DNA of 64,000 nt, from the NCBI RefSeq assembly GCF_026212465.1, contig NC_080059.1, positions 11,214,311 to 11,278,310 on the forward strand, given 5' to 3'. The notes below the pieces were generated by a model that was not told the DNA's origin, made no database searches, and saw nothing but the letters and a program-made list of their open reading frames with translations. The stretch comes from Amaranthus tricolor. Its lineage: Eukaryota > Streptophyta > Magnoliopsida > Caryophyllales > Amaranthaceae. The translations under genes were made by a program, and so were the position numbers. Shown here one piece after another: positions 34,451 through 47,600 of this stretch; the first letter of the stretch is position 1, and each line of letters begins with the position of its first letter.

Positions 34451-35298
34451 AAAAATATAATTTTTATATAACTTTTATGTATAAAAATGTGATTAAAGTT
34501 GAGAAGATTATTTAGTAAAATAATTCTAAATTACTGTCATATTTATTACATATACACGAAGTACAATATTACCAATATAAACATATAATCAAAAACTCAA
34601 TTTAATCTAGTACCCTATCTATAGTACTAGTGTACTCAAATATTCAAAACAAATAAATTGCTAATAGCCCACTTCCCACATGTCCTACCAATATTCACCT
34701 TTCCAATATTCAAAATTACTTCCTCTGCTCTGATATTGTTGCTACATTTTGTATGGGCACAATTCTTAAGAAAAGAAGGTTGAGCTATTCTGTTGATTTG
34801 ACTGTATAACCTCCATTACTGTTAATTGAAGAGGGAAAAAAGGAAAATAGCTTTGGTAGTTGATTAAAATAGGTGAATACATGGCTACAGTACATCAGAA
34901 AGTCCATATACAAAGAGCTTCTGATTTAAGCAGATTACAAAAAAGGAAAATCTGAACTGATTTCACAATAAATTTCCCTCCAAAATAAGATTTTTCCACT
35001 AAAACATAACATTCCCACCAAAATTTACAAATTTCTACAAAAAGTCAAAAGTTGAATTACAACACAGTACATCAGAATACCCATATATAGAGGCATTCTA
35101 CTTCATTTCTTCAATTCATAGCCTTATTTTGATATCTTTTCTCCCTTCCAAATTGTTAATAAGAATTTGGATCCAATTCATATTCTTTCATCAATTCTAC
35201 AAAACCGACAAAACCAAACATAAGTTAATTTTGGGGTGGGGTGGGTAGGGGGGCAATGAGAATACAAATTACAGCTCAAACAACCAAAAAAAAAATAG

Positions 35299-36876
35299 AT
35301 GGATGAAGTTCAAGGTCAAGAAGATGAATTCATCAATCCTGATATTGAGGTATTTATTTCTTACTTTGAAAACCTTAATATAGATTCTGAATTTGACATT
35401 TATGAGGAGTACACAAGTGAAAACTATGGAAACATAGATGTCAGTTTGACTTTAGAGGATACCATTAGCCAAAGTCAATCAATCTCACAGGAGGAAATAG
35501 TAGCTAAATAAAACCAACAACAAACTTCAACACAATAATCAGATAGGTCACAAAAGGGAATTGCCAACACAGACCAGAAAGTTAATTGTACAGCAATTAA
35601 CTTGTTTGTCTAAAGAATCAGATAGACGTTTGCCATGGGATACAATAAAAACAATTGCATTGCAACATAACACATCTACGTGGACAGAAGCAAGGGTTTG
35701 GAAATCAGCCAAAACAGCAATGCAAAATGGCATTGTAGTTGATGTTAATAGTAGAAAAGGGGGAAGAGTTGGTAGGAAACTAAGGGTCTTTGACATAACT
35801 CTGCTTAATGTTGTTCCAATTGAAAAGAGGACCACAATTAGAGCAATGGCAAGTGTATTAGGCATTGGGCATTCACAAGTTTATAGAATGATGAAATCTG
35901 GTAATATTAGAGTACATATAAATTTAATTAAACCAAAACTTTCTCATGACCACAAAATAAGAAGACTCAACTTTATTCAATCCCAAATAATACCACCTAC
36001 TGTAGACAACCTACCAAAGTTCAGTTTGATGTATAATGTTGTACACGTTGATGAAAAATGGTTCTACATGAGTAGGGAATCAAAAAGATACTATTTTAAT
36101 CCCTTGGAAAGAGGAAGAACCATGTAGGTGTGTACAAAACAAAAATTTTATAGGTAAAGTAATGTTTATAGCAGCTGTTGCAAGACCTCAAATTAGTACT
36201 AATGGAGAAGTGTTGTGGGATGGAAAAATATGAATTTTTCCATTCCCAGAGACTTATTATGCGATGAGAAGGTCAGAAAACAGACCAGCAGGTACACCAC
36301 AGCTAAGAGCAATAACAAAAGTTACACGAGATGTTATTCGAGACAAACTAATCAATGAAGTTCTACCGGCAATCAGATTGAAATGGCCAGTAAATGGATT
36401 CAAAGATATTTGGATTCAATAAGATAATGCCAAGCCACATATTTTAACAAATGATCAAGCATTCAAATGAAGAAGCCAATAAAGATGGATTTAACATAAG
36501 ACTAGTTTGTCAACCGGCATCCAGTCCAAATATGAACATCTTAGATTTGGGTTTGTTTAGTGCACTACAATCAATTCAATTAAAGTCATTCCCGACAGAC
36601 CTCAAAGATTTGATCAAGGTGATCAATGATGCATACGACACTTTTGAACCAAAAATTTTGAACTACACGTGGATACAATATCAACTATGCATGATAGAGG
36701 TGTTGAAAGTCAGAGGTAGTAATAATTACAAGAATCCACACATTGAAAAACAAAGATTGGACAGGTTGGGTATGTTGCCAAGACAATTAGAAATTCCTCA
36801 AGAACTTATAGATGCAGCACGTCAATTTTTATCTCATGGTATAATTAATCTTAATGATCTTCCACAAGAACATTGA
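35299..36876 (+). pseudogene. Plant mariner transposase (DD39D), broken
   Basis: Frames at 35299-35511, 35504-36127 and 36451-36876, plus the stretch between, together cover a transposase of about 480-520 residues. Seen: an N-terminal acidic leader, a helix-turn-helix region (KLIVQQLTCLSKES, then WKSAKTAMQNG and ASVLGIGHSQVYRMMKSG), HVDEKWFYM with the first catalytic Asp (codon 36050-36052), DNAKPH with the second (36423-36425) and SSPNMNILDLGLF with the third (36544-36546). The second and third Asp are 121 bases apart, 39 residues plus a one-base shift, matching the DD39D spacing of plant mariners. Damage: frame changes near 35505 and 36110, a TGA near 36227, a TAA before DNAKPH at 36420-36422 and a frameshift near 36450. 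Confidence 0.88.
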
Positions 36877-37543
36877 AATTAATTATCAATATGTAGAAAT
36901 GGATTAACACCCTTACATTTTTGGATCACAAGGGTTGTCTAACTTTAGTTAAGTAGACATTTTGTAAATCATTACTATGTTATGTAGACAAGGATCAACA
37001 TTTTGTAATGGAAAGAATATTTAAGCAACATTTTATAACTATGAACTTATGTACACCTCTCCATTTAGTCATTGAGGTGGTTGTTACACATAAAAATCTA
37101 ATCAAGTTAAACATCATTCAGCAATCCAAGTTTCACTTGTGTAAGTTTCTTTAACTCTCAGAATTAATGTTTAACATCATTTGAAATTGTACAAATGTAA
37201 GTATTTCAGCCTCATCTTAGGGCTTGAAATGACATTGAGACAAAACACATTAACTATTGCCAAATCAGTAACTTTATTAAGTTTCAGCCTCATACCAAGA
37301 AATTGGTATGGCAATGAAACAACATCAGATAGCAAGTTATAAATATGTTAATATCTCATGCTCATGTCAAGTAATCTAAGGTGGCAATGAAACACATTAC
37401 AATATACACATTTCATCAGACAAATAACAATCATCATTGAGAAAGCAGATAAGTATGGGACACAATACATAGCATAGCCAACAAGACAATATTTTTCATC
37501 AGCATAAACATCATCATAAACAACTAAATAAAATTTAGAATGC

Positions 37544-37813
37544 TCATGTGTGAAGACCACGGATTGTCGTCTTGCATGGCCGCTTTGGTTTAGGTTCCAC
37601 CTTCTCAAATAATGCATAATCCTCCTCATCTGGTAAATTGTAGTACCAAGGTAGGGGTTCTTGTTCAGGATCATCAAGAGAATTTAATTCCCCACAATTC
37701 AAATAATAATGATCATACCACGAACCAAAGATATTGTCATATTTGATACATTCTTTTTGGACATCAGTTAATGAGTCGAGCGATTTTTCCTCTGTTTCCA
37801 TCTCCAAAGGCAA
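37544..37813 (-). CDS. Unrecognised acidic 89-residue ORF on the reverse strand of the mariner element
   Basis: The frame opens with ATG at 37813 and has a balanced composition unlike the AT-rich surroundings: MPLEMETEEKSLDSLTDVQK, a central FGSWYDHYYLNCGEL and DEEDYALFEKVEPKPKRP. It is acidic with a basic end. It matches no family I recognise. Plant mariners are known to carry a transposase gene only, so this may be a second element gene, a captured host fragment or chance. Confidence 0.3.
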   Translation of the reverse strand: MPLEMETEEKSLDSLTDVQKECIKYDNIFGSWYDHYYLNCGELNSLDDPEQEPLPWYYNLPDEEDYALFEKVEPKPKRPCKTTIRGLHT

Positions 37814-37859
37814 CCAAGCAACGTAATTTTATGTAGCAACAAAAACAGAACAGAAGAAG

Positions 37860-38800
37860 TAATATACCAAAATCATAACTACATAAAACCAAAATCAATA
37901 CTAAAAACAGAACCATTTAAATCAGATAAAAATTAATAGACAAAATCAAAATCAGATCAAAATGAATAGACATAATAAAAATCTGATCAAATATTAATAA
38001 ATATAATAAAAATCTGATCAAAATTAAACCATTTACTTGAGTGTAACATAACATAAAACTACAACAAAACAGATCAAAATCAATAAAAAAAACAACATTT
38101 TAGCCTGAAAAGGATAGTAAAAATCAGATCAAAAATAATAGACAAAATCAAAATCAGATCAAAATTAATAGACATAATAAAAATCTGATCAATATTAATA
38201 AACATAATAAAAATCTGATCAAAATTAAGCCATTTACATGAGTGTAACATAACATAAAACTACAACAAAACAGATCAAAATCAATAAACAAAAAAAAAAC
38301 ATTTTAGCCTCAAAAGGATAGTAAAAATCAGATCATAGGCAAAATCAAAATCAGATCAAAATCAAAGAGATAATCAAAATAAAAACATTAATCAACATCA
38401 AAATCAAATCAAAACAATATAGCATAAGACTACAACAGAGCAGATCAAAATCAGAAAATAATCAACATCAAAACAACATGCAAGATTATCATAAATGGAA
38501 AACAGATCAGAGGAAGTAGTAAAATCAAATCATGATTTTCGGATTAAAACCAAATCGAAGAGATAATTAAAATAAAAACATTAATCAACATCAAAATCAG
38601 ATCAAAACAACATAACATAAGACTACAACATGGCAGATCAAAATCAGAAAATAATCAACATCAAAACAACATGTAAGATTATCATAAATGGAAAACAGAT
38701 CAGAGGAAGTCGTAAAATCAGATCATAATTTTCGGATTAAAACCAAATCAAAGAGATAATCAAAATAAAAACATTAATCAACATCAAAACAACATGCAAT
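37860..38800. repeat. Internal repeats of the mariner element
   Basis: Two nested sets of direct repeats. In one, TAAACCATTTACTTGAGTGT with following ACATAAAACTACAACAAAAC recurs about 190 bases apart (38022 and 38226). In the other, TCAACATCAAAACAACATG with AAATGGAAAACAGATCAGAG recurs about 195 bases apart (38463 and 38656). AAAATCAGATCAAAAT-type phrases are scattered throughout. Confidence 0.85.
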
Positions 38801-39117
38801 ATTATAAAGATCTTACAAAATCATGATAATCATGATAATCCTACAAAATAAAACCTAAATCAAAACCAAGAGTTAAAAGACCATACCAGATGATGATTAA
38901 ACTGAAATAGATCATGATTAAACCGAAATAGATCAAAGCAAAGAGTATAAAGACTATACCAAAACCAACAAGATCAACTCAAAAAATCCAAATCTAATGC
39001 AAAATCAAATACAAAACCAAAGAAAATCAAATCCCAATTCGTGAACGATTGGTATTACAGAATTAAAATCAGATCCAAAATCACCATTTCTACAATTTGT
39101 TCTAATAATTGTGAGAG

Positions 39118-39156
39118 GGAGAATGAGAGAGAGAGAGATGGGGGGGGGGGGGGGGG
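39118..39156. repeat. GA-rich run followed by G17
   Basis: A GAGAGAGAGAGA run is followed by 17 consecutive G at 39140-39156 and then TGTTGGGGAAGGGTGGGTGGG. Such sequence could form a G-quadruplex and is prone to length errors. Confidence 0.9.
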
Positions 39157-39584
39157 TGTTGGGGAAGGGTGGGTGGGTTTATATAGGAGGTATTAAATTA
39201 GGGTTTTAAATGAACGGTGGGATCAAAACAATCTGCATCTGATCTGACGATGGAAAACAATCTCACCATTTATGTGAGGGAGTTGGGAAGGTGGGTTTAA
39301 ATGGGAGAATGTGTGAATCGGGATGGTGGATTTAATGGGAGATTAGGTGGGTTTTTAATAGGAGAAATAAATATTGAGAGAATATTAATTTTAATTGGGA
39401 ATAAATAAAGATTAAATAATGGTAGGTATAAAAGTTAATGAGGTATAGAGTAGGATAAAAATAGGGGTAGGTAAAACTTTAAATGATTGTTTTATTACTA
39501 AAAATAGAAATGTAGCAAGTAATATGAAATTGCCAAAAATAGAAAATGAAGCAGGTATTACGGAACGGAGGAAGTATAAACTAC

Positions 39585-39816
39585 TCTGTCCTTTATAGAT
39601 TGAATCAAAGAGAAAATTGATATTTTTAAGAAAAAGGTGGATAATGGTAATAAATGAAAAGAGAGAATGAATTGTGTGGATGAAATTAAAAGAGAGTTAA
39701 AATGTATGGATAAAATTAAAAAACAAGTGGTGGGTCATTGTCAAAAATAGAAATGAGCAAATTAAGTGGGACGAATTAAAATGACAAATGCTGCAAATTC
39801 AATGAAACAGAGGGAG
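39585..39816. mobile_element. Stowaway-type MITE next to the mariner element
   Basis: Starts CTCTGTCCTTTATAGATTG after TA (39583-39584) and ends AATGAAACAGAGGGAG before TA (39817-39818). The terminal inverted repeat is imperfect. 232 bp, non-coding. Confidence 0.75.
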
Positions 39817-39833
39817 TAGTTGTATGTGTTCTA

Positions 39834-40051
39834 TTTCCTCCGTTCCAATTTACTTGCAACATTTGCTTTTTCACGCAGTCCGATGCACTAATTCAATCCT
39901 CAATATCTCTAATCTTTGCAATCAGAAGAATTAAACAAGATCTCACTTGACTATATTCAAAGCTATAAATTAAAAACTAATCACAAATTAAGAGTCATGA
40001 ATGAATAGTGTCATTTTTGTCAATGTTGCGACTAACATGGAACGAAGGAAG
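39834..40051. mobile_element. Second Stowaway-type MITE
   Basis: TTTCCTCCGTTCCAATTTAC after TA (39832-39833) pairs with the right end GTTGCGACTAACATGGAACG..GGAAG before TA (40052-40053). TTGCAACATT near the left matches CAATGTTGCGA near the right. 218 bp, non-coding; 16 bases separate it from the previous MITE. Confidence 0.78.
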
Positions 40052-40053
40052 TA

Positions 40054-42736
40054 TATGACAAGAAAATAACTTAATTCCTATCCTAAAATTGAAAATTTGC
40101 ATAAATTATAGAAAATCATTAATTAATTTATCAGATGGTTGAGTAAGAAAAGTACAACCTTATTCGTATTTTGATTACATATATATAATTTATAAGTTTA
40201 TCAAAAATCAAAATTATTTACTATTATAAACTTTATAATCATAATATATATTCTCTTAAAATTATATTTAAAATATATCTTTTTTACTAATAATTTCGTA
40301 GATTATACGAATTTTAATACTAGTTAATTAGAAGTATAATATTCTCAAAAGAACATTAATTTTTTATTGAGATCATCTTATCATGAGATAGCTTCAATTA
40401 AGTTAGCCCAAAAAAAATGCTAGATTATACATTTCAAATTTTATTTTTTTTATTTATTTTCTAATGGGCTGCTTGTATGGAGCGAGACAAAGACATGTTG
40501 GAAGAAGAAACTTCAACGGTTGAAATTCAACAACAAAGAAAAATTGTAAAATACTAAAAAACAAATCAGTTTCAATGGTGTCATCTCCCCCATCTTGAAG
40601 AAACTTGAAGCTTCTAATGGTCTCGTTGGGTAAAGAAACAGTAAACAATAAGTAAGTTTTTTAAAGTGAAATTTCTTTTTACTATTTTTAATTACAGTAA
40701 GGGTTAGATCGTGAATCTGGACGATCCAGAACGCCGGTGACCCGCGATTAGGGTCGCACGATCCAGATCGAGAGTCGCCATGCAATACAACAATCTCGGC
40801 TTCAACCATTGGTAAACATCACATATGTAAAAATGGATAAAACTTGAATTTTAGGCGGTCAATTTTGTTATGAGATGTAAATTGGACGAAATCGAAATTG
40901 AAGGAAGGAAGTTCATAAAAAAGTTAACCTATCATTTCTCAATTTCATGGCTATTTAATGTGTAATTCTTCCTTTGCACTCTTAGATTTACAATTCAATC
41001 ATACTCTAAGGTTGGTAATGAATTGATGATGAGATGGTTTATTGGGTTGATTGCAAAAATTCTGGGATATATCAATTTTTGTGAAGATGTTGGAAAATTG
41101 ACAAATTTTCAAAATAGATGGCTGTTGACCTTGTTCAAAACATTATTTATCACATTAACTGCCGTATGACGGGACCTGCTATTTCAGTCGAGTAATTGTT
41201 GTGCAATAGCATGGTAACCCCTCCTTTCATGATCTAATCTTGTCATAGTGTGAAGTTGGCAGGTAATGTTGAGTAGCTGATCCACAAGCACATCTGTGAG
41301 TTGCTGCAAGAATTCAATGGGACTATTATTAGGTTTTCCGGTGACCATCAGCCGTTGTCTTAGCTGATTGGCAAAATTTTCTGTTCATGCTGTATCAAAT
41401 TTAGCTTTAGTACTGTATGATATAGGTACTGCTGTTTTTAACTCATTATTATGGCTTTCTTAATTCTGTCGGGTAGAGTTTCATCACCCATGGCAAGTTC
41501 TAATTGTGTAATTACTTTGGTGATCAATCTATTTGTATGAAGGGACCTATAGTCGCATTGTTTGTCTCAAATTTAGTACACATTACTTGCTGTTAGCTAT
41601 ATTAATGTGGACAGAAGAATTTTACGGAATATGAGCTAATGCACACATGCAATTATATCATGGGGATGTATGTTGGCTGATTTTGGCCTTTTTTGTGAAG
41701 CCCATGTATTTGTTCTCCGAAGGTTTTAAATGTTACACGTGTACCGGGATTGCTTTTGTTTCATAATATTCCATTCTTAGAAAATCCTTCAGAAACGCAC
41801 TTCTCTAATTCATACTTAATTTGATAACATTTGATTTGAATTGACTAATACCTTAAACAAATTGTGCCTTCTTTACCCCGTATTGTTTCCGTGTTAACCC
41901 TCATCAACTAGTCCTATTCTGATGTCCGATGTGTCTTGGTTTTATTTAAATATCCAAGTAAATATTTGTTTGGATTTGCCTTTCTAGTTTGATCAAACTA
42001 ATTACCCCTATGGTTGTCATCCTTCAACATACATTAAAGGATTCTTTCGTTTATATTCATTATAAATTGTGTGCTATACCATTCATTGGCTACTTATACC
42101 CGTCACATTTGTGGCTTCTTTATTAATCCAACATCTCTGAACCATGAGCAAAGAAAAGCCTGCAGGATTTTGGAATCAAGTGGTAGATTTTTTGTTGTAA
42201 AATACTTGTTTGGAAATTGTGATCCATCTCTTTTGGCTAGAAATTTGGATTTGATTAATTTGTACGGTGCTGGTACCTTTCTCCCATTCTTCTATTCCAT
42301 GGTCTTCCCTCATTAATTTGATTTTTTTTTCTATTTTGTGCAGGTACTTCTTTTCTAATCAGTTTTATAGATAATAAATGGAACACGCTTTGGTTGCTCT
42401 CAGGTACAAGGCAATTGGATTGTCAGCTGTGCACTTCTATTGTTTTTTGTTTCTTTTGGACTTTAAGATGTTGCCTTTTTATATTTAACCCCCTCCTTTC
42501 CTTGTCAAAAGTTTGTTTCAATTGGTGCATTTTGATACAAATGGTCATTGTTTGGTTTTGCCTGTGGCTCGACTAATGAAATTTCTTTTTGACAGGGTTC
42601 ACCACTTGTATATAATTGCATCCAAATCGCACTCTTAATCTGTACATTAGAAGTGCATTTGGTGGCTTTGTTCGAGTTGAATTTTTGGGTTTAGGTTTGT
42701 TTTCAGGGATTGATCCACTAGGTCAATCAGATACAA
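40054..42736. other. Upstream region and probable leader of the RCD1-like gene
   Basis: No gene with a recognisable product was seen; frames of 60-98 codons at 40454-40809 and 42071-42576 look like chance. A polypyrimidine tract with CAG just before GGATTGATCCACT (about 42705) suggests that the RCD1-like leader is spliced, with a non-coding exon somewhere in 40900-42600. That exon could not be fixed. Confidence 0.35.
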
Positions 42737-44439
42737 ATGGAAGGAAAGTACGCGAAGGCATTGGATAGTGATCGTAGAGTTTTTGACTTGAAGAGGAAGA
42801 AAGATTATAGGTACGCTACATATCTGGCTCGCAATGCTATTCCAAAGCTCTCTACTTTGAAGTCTTCTGCGGCAAAGCTTGGCAAGCGAAAGAAACCTGA
42901 TGTTTGCAAGACCAAGTGCAGAAGCTGTAAACATGCTTCTCATAGGTCTTTGGTTAGATATTACTCAAATTTCATGAAAAGTGGGCTGCCTAAACGCTTG
43001 ATGTTTTTCCTCAATGGTGAATGGATCGATCATGAATTGGATGTTGTTGCCTTGGTTAAAAAAGATTTCAAATATAAAATAGCGGCTGTTGAAGTAAAAT
43101 TCAAGAGTTGCCATCTTGTGATTGATTTTGTGCATATGGTGCAGTTCAATTTTAAAACATTTTTAGAACAGCCTATTGCATGGATTGATGAAGGAGGATG
43201 CTGTTTCTTTCCTGAAATTTATACAAATTGTGATGAGCTGCATGGACATTTCCATTCTGACATTCTGAATGATAGGCCACAATATACTCAAGAGATAGAG
43301 CTACAGATTGAAATTGAAGTGAGCGGGATTGGTGATTCAAAGTTGGTGGAGTATTGTGGTGAATCGAGTCCTTTTGTCAAACGAATAAAAGCTGGTCAGA
43401 ATGCTGAAAATGAGGATAGCTGTGATAAGGTGTCTAATGTAAGATTGAATGAAGATGTTGGAGAAAATCAACATCTGCTGAAAACTTTTGATGCTGAGGT
43501 TGAGAATGTGAAGTCATATTTGGATCCCGATGTTGTGAAAGAAATGTTTTTAAAAGGCATGGATTTTACTTCTGGCCCAACAATTGTAGAAATTCACCCC
43601 TACACTGGTTCTCTGTGTCAGGCTCAGTTGGAGCTTTTTCTAAAGCAGGTTGAGATAACAAAAAAGTGCCGTGGTAATGCTAATATTAACTATGCATGGC
43701 TTGCATCAACAAAAGATGCAGTGTCAGCAATTATGACTCATGGACTTGGGCATTTTGGTTATCAACAAATTAAGTCCATTTATGGAACTGGTGTACATCT
43801 TGCAGCTGCAAATTGTGCTGATGCCAGGTTAAACCTTTTTTTTTTCTCTTCTGTGTTCGTGATATTCCTTTATCGATGTTTTATCAGTGCAAACTCACTT
43901 ACTCAGCACTTTTGTCCACATGTTCTGACTCCACTGCATGCATGTTTTTAGATGCTCAACATTAGCATCTGTTAGTAGGCCAAACGGTGGCCTGAATCAT
44001 GGATGCCTGCTAAATTGTTCCCTTGTGGATGCTTTAGAGCCAATGTTGTGGTTTTCCTCAAGTATACAGAGAAATGTATCTTTTGAAAATTGCGCCAATG
44101 AGTTGGCAGGTTGAAGAATCAAAGTTTTAAGTAAGGTTATTAAGACCGAGATCTATTTAGATTGGTGAAGACACATAGGATTGAATTGTAGAATCGCACT
44201 ATCCTAAATAGCTGAAGTTGATAAGAAATAATTTGTATAGGTTGATTGTTGAGAATAATTCATATTTTGAGATTGTTTATCCTTCTTTTTATGACTTGAG
44301 AATTAGAATCCTAAAAGATAATGTGAAATTCCCAAGATTTATACAAATATCAAATTAAAAGATTTTAATAGGTGTTACTCATTCATTAATATAATACATT
44401 TGAAATTATGTTGGTTTAGTCTTTAATATATAAAAGAAC

Positions 44440-44518
<79 letters not shown>

Positions 44519-44557
44519 CCTGCAAAAAAAAATAATAAAAAATAAAAATAAAAATAC

Positions 44558-44639
<82 letters not shown>

Positions 44640-47600
44640 TTATATTTATACTTGTATGTTATCATTACATTTTGTTTACATGATATTAGTACAAAAGCAA
44701 ATAGGACATTCAAAGGAGAAAGAACTTGTTTGTGAAAATATAAGCCAATCTTGATCTTAACAACAATGATTATAGAGCACTTTGAATGATTTGCACGTAT
44801 ATGTACGTGGATGGTTGTCATCTTATTTGACTTAAGAGAGTTTCTTTATACTTTGACTTGGATTGTTGGAATTTAGTTCTGAGGTTTCAGTGTTTGCATA
44901 CTTGTGAATGTTTGAATCATGCAGCTTCACATTAGGGTTAGAGTTTGTTCTTATTTCTGAGGTAAATTGTGATAGAACTCAATTTTGTTTACCTAGCTTG
45001 GCTGACAGAAGAGATCCATCTTATCTAGCGTCCAAAGATTTTTCGTAATATGTTCTCGAAGTATTTTGACAGTTAGGTGCATAGTGCTCACCTTGAGTTA
45101 AATTTTGTCATGATATTACGAAAATTTCAACGTCAACTATTTCTGATCTCTGGATTAATATTACCTTGAGTAGCTGTTGACCTGCTGTTTAGGCCATGTG
45201 CCTAGATGAGGTTTTCTTTGTTATTTAGGGATTTTGAATTTTTCAAAATAAGCATGATTAGTCTCCTTTCTGTTCCATTTATTTTATGCTGAATCTCTAT
45301 AAGTATTTACTTTAATAGGCCTGCCTTGGCATTGAGCGTAAATGTACCTATGATGCTCTGATCCAGATACGGACTTCTGACACAGGTATAAATCTGTGAG
45401 TTTGACCATAAACTTGACATCAGAGACAAACTGGACATGTTTTAGAAGCCTTTGAATTGTAGATTGGACTAAGGGGAATATGGATAAATTATAATACTCA
45501 TATACAGTACTTGTAGGTGGTATTCTTTCGCAAGGTAAGGTTAAATACACTCGACCACTCTAAACTAGCCTCAAGTGGGATCCATTTATGGTCTATTTTT
45601 TTAATGGAAAAAAAAGAGGTAACAATTATTATTAATTTTCGTTTCCTTGAAAACGGTCTGTTTGTTCATCTTCTCCGCTCAAAATGTGGGGGAAATAATG
45701 AAATATGTTAAATGTTTAGGGGGAACGAAGTCAAAGGGGAATTGGTAGTCCGCATCAGCATGATAGCATGTTCTTATCATAGATAAATAACATCTACACG
45801 GGTTTATTGTATAATAAAATCAGATATTGAAAGGATGTTGTACTATTCTACATGACCATTTGAATCGTCTGTCACACCAGAAAGAGTAGAGAAAGAAAGA
45901 CAGATGAAATATGTGCAGCCTGACTAGGAATACCTGGCGGCCATTTTTTTAGAATGCAATGTAGGCTTATTGATACTTGATAAGAGTACCGAGTGATTTG
46001 TGATAACATGAGCCTCTATGTCTTGATTGCTTGATTTTGTTACTACGCTGAGTTTCCAACCTTCCCCCACATTGACCTGAGTCTTGCATCAGCAGTGGAG
46101 TATGCTGGTTCAGCTGTTGAGTTAAAGCATGGCAGAGTTTTGCATTATTCTTCTGCTTTGTTTTCTGGGGATTTCTATTTTCTTTTCATGGAAGTAAGGT
46201 ATATGATTTGTAACTGTCTGTATTGGCATGTAAATTAAAGCCACTGATTTGGACAAGTTGGTGCTGTCTTGGAGAGAAATTTTGATATCATCGAATATGG
46301 GCTATTACTTATGTGACTAGGAATAATGGAATATATGATCTTGCGGTGCAGCCCTTGTACATTTGTTGGTTAGCTTGGCCTCAACAACTCACACATCTGT
46401 TAGTCTAAACTCTAGTAGTGTTCATGGATAATTGTGGCCATGTGGATTTCTGTTTTGGGTCTTTGGATTTCTGGAATCATATGTTAAAGTAATTGGATGA
46501 GTCTGCTCTTTGCTGAACGAATCATTTTTCAAACTGTAGTTGAAGTTATTTTTGCATGCAACTTTGTGATGGAAGATTGTGATGTGGGGAATTACATGAA
46601 GGTTTGCATATGCCAAGCACGAGATCACTTGGAAGGTTGTCAACTTCATTTTAAAATTCTATGCTAAATATATATGCCTTCCAAGTCAGCTGAGTCTGAG
46701 CAAACATTCTTGTTGGTGGTATTCATTTGATAATTTAAGTGATAGTGATTGTTAATGAGGCATGAAGTATAATATTTTTACGTATTAAATTCATGACCTC
46801 TTTAAGTGTCAAAAATTCAGTTTCATGACTCTTATAATCATAAATCAGTGAGGAGATAGAAGAGAAAAGATATTCAAACTGCAATTGAAAGAACAGGGAA
46901 GGAAAAAAGATCTTTTGGAATAAAGATATTCAAACTGAAATTGGAAGAACAAAGAGAAGAAAATAAAAAAGATCAAAAAGAGGAGTAAAAGAAGGATTGG
47001 AAAATGAAAGGGGAAAATGAGATAGATAAAAGAAATAAGAGAGAAGAAAAATCTAGAAACTTGTTGGAGCTAGAAAATGCTGGAGACATTTTGGGGGGTG
47101 GGGGTGAGAAAAAGGTGGCTGGAGAATTGATGTTTGCCGTGTTGTGGGGTTTGAAATACCTTTTTGTGTTTTTGTTTTTACATACCCAACCCAGTTAGCT
47201 TCAGCCATACCCTGATATGTAGGAAATCCCTGGATGTGCTCGGGCCTAACCCAACAGGCACATGGGTACGTGGGATGCTCCATGAGAGCTGTTCTAATGT
47301 CTCTTAGCCCTTAGGTATGCACTTGTACTTAGCATAATGCATTATATTGCCCCCATTACTGTATTGAGATCGTATTGTGAGCTTAATATTACCAAAATAA
47401 AGACCACGCAATCCCCAAATCCATTCGCATTCACTGCTAAATTCATTTTGCGACGTTATGGTGACTGTAACAATATGTTTGCACTGTGATATTCAATGGC
47501 ATACCCAACTAGTTTTAACGTTCTCGAACCTGTAGTGAAAATTTCTTTCTATACTATGGCCTGAGATGCTTCCAGGATTTTTGTCAAAAATGTTCACGTC

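Larger units (their letters stand above)
34719..39574 (+). mobile_element. Tc1/mariner-like element with transposase (Stowaway-related)
   Basis: The 4856-bp unit begins CTTCCTCTGCTCTG and ends with the inverse of CTTCCTCCGTTCCG, flanked by TA on both sides (34717-34718 and 39575-39576). Further inward the ends remain similar (TTGCTACATTTT and CTTGCTACATTT). A plant-type mariner transposase lies at 35299-36876. The right half has an opposite-strand ORF (37544-37813), a long block of internal repeats and a G17 run. These ends are of the kind used by Stowaway MITEs, and two such MITEs lie directly after the element. The transposase is broken, so the copy is not autonomous now. Confidence 0.88.

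Noticed and set aside
40513..40809. 98-codon minus-strand frame upstream of RCD1
   Set aside because: No recognisable domain, overlapped by another frame, and no splice or promoter support.
44423..44821. 132-codon minus-strand frame rich in Leu and Tyr
   Set aside because: It is only the translation of the (AAT)n arrays.
47004..47283. Overlapping frames near 47.0-47.3 kb
   Set aside because: Purine-rich low-complexity DNA within an intron; no motif and no conservation signal.
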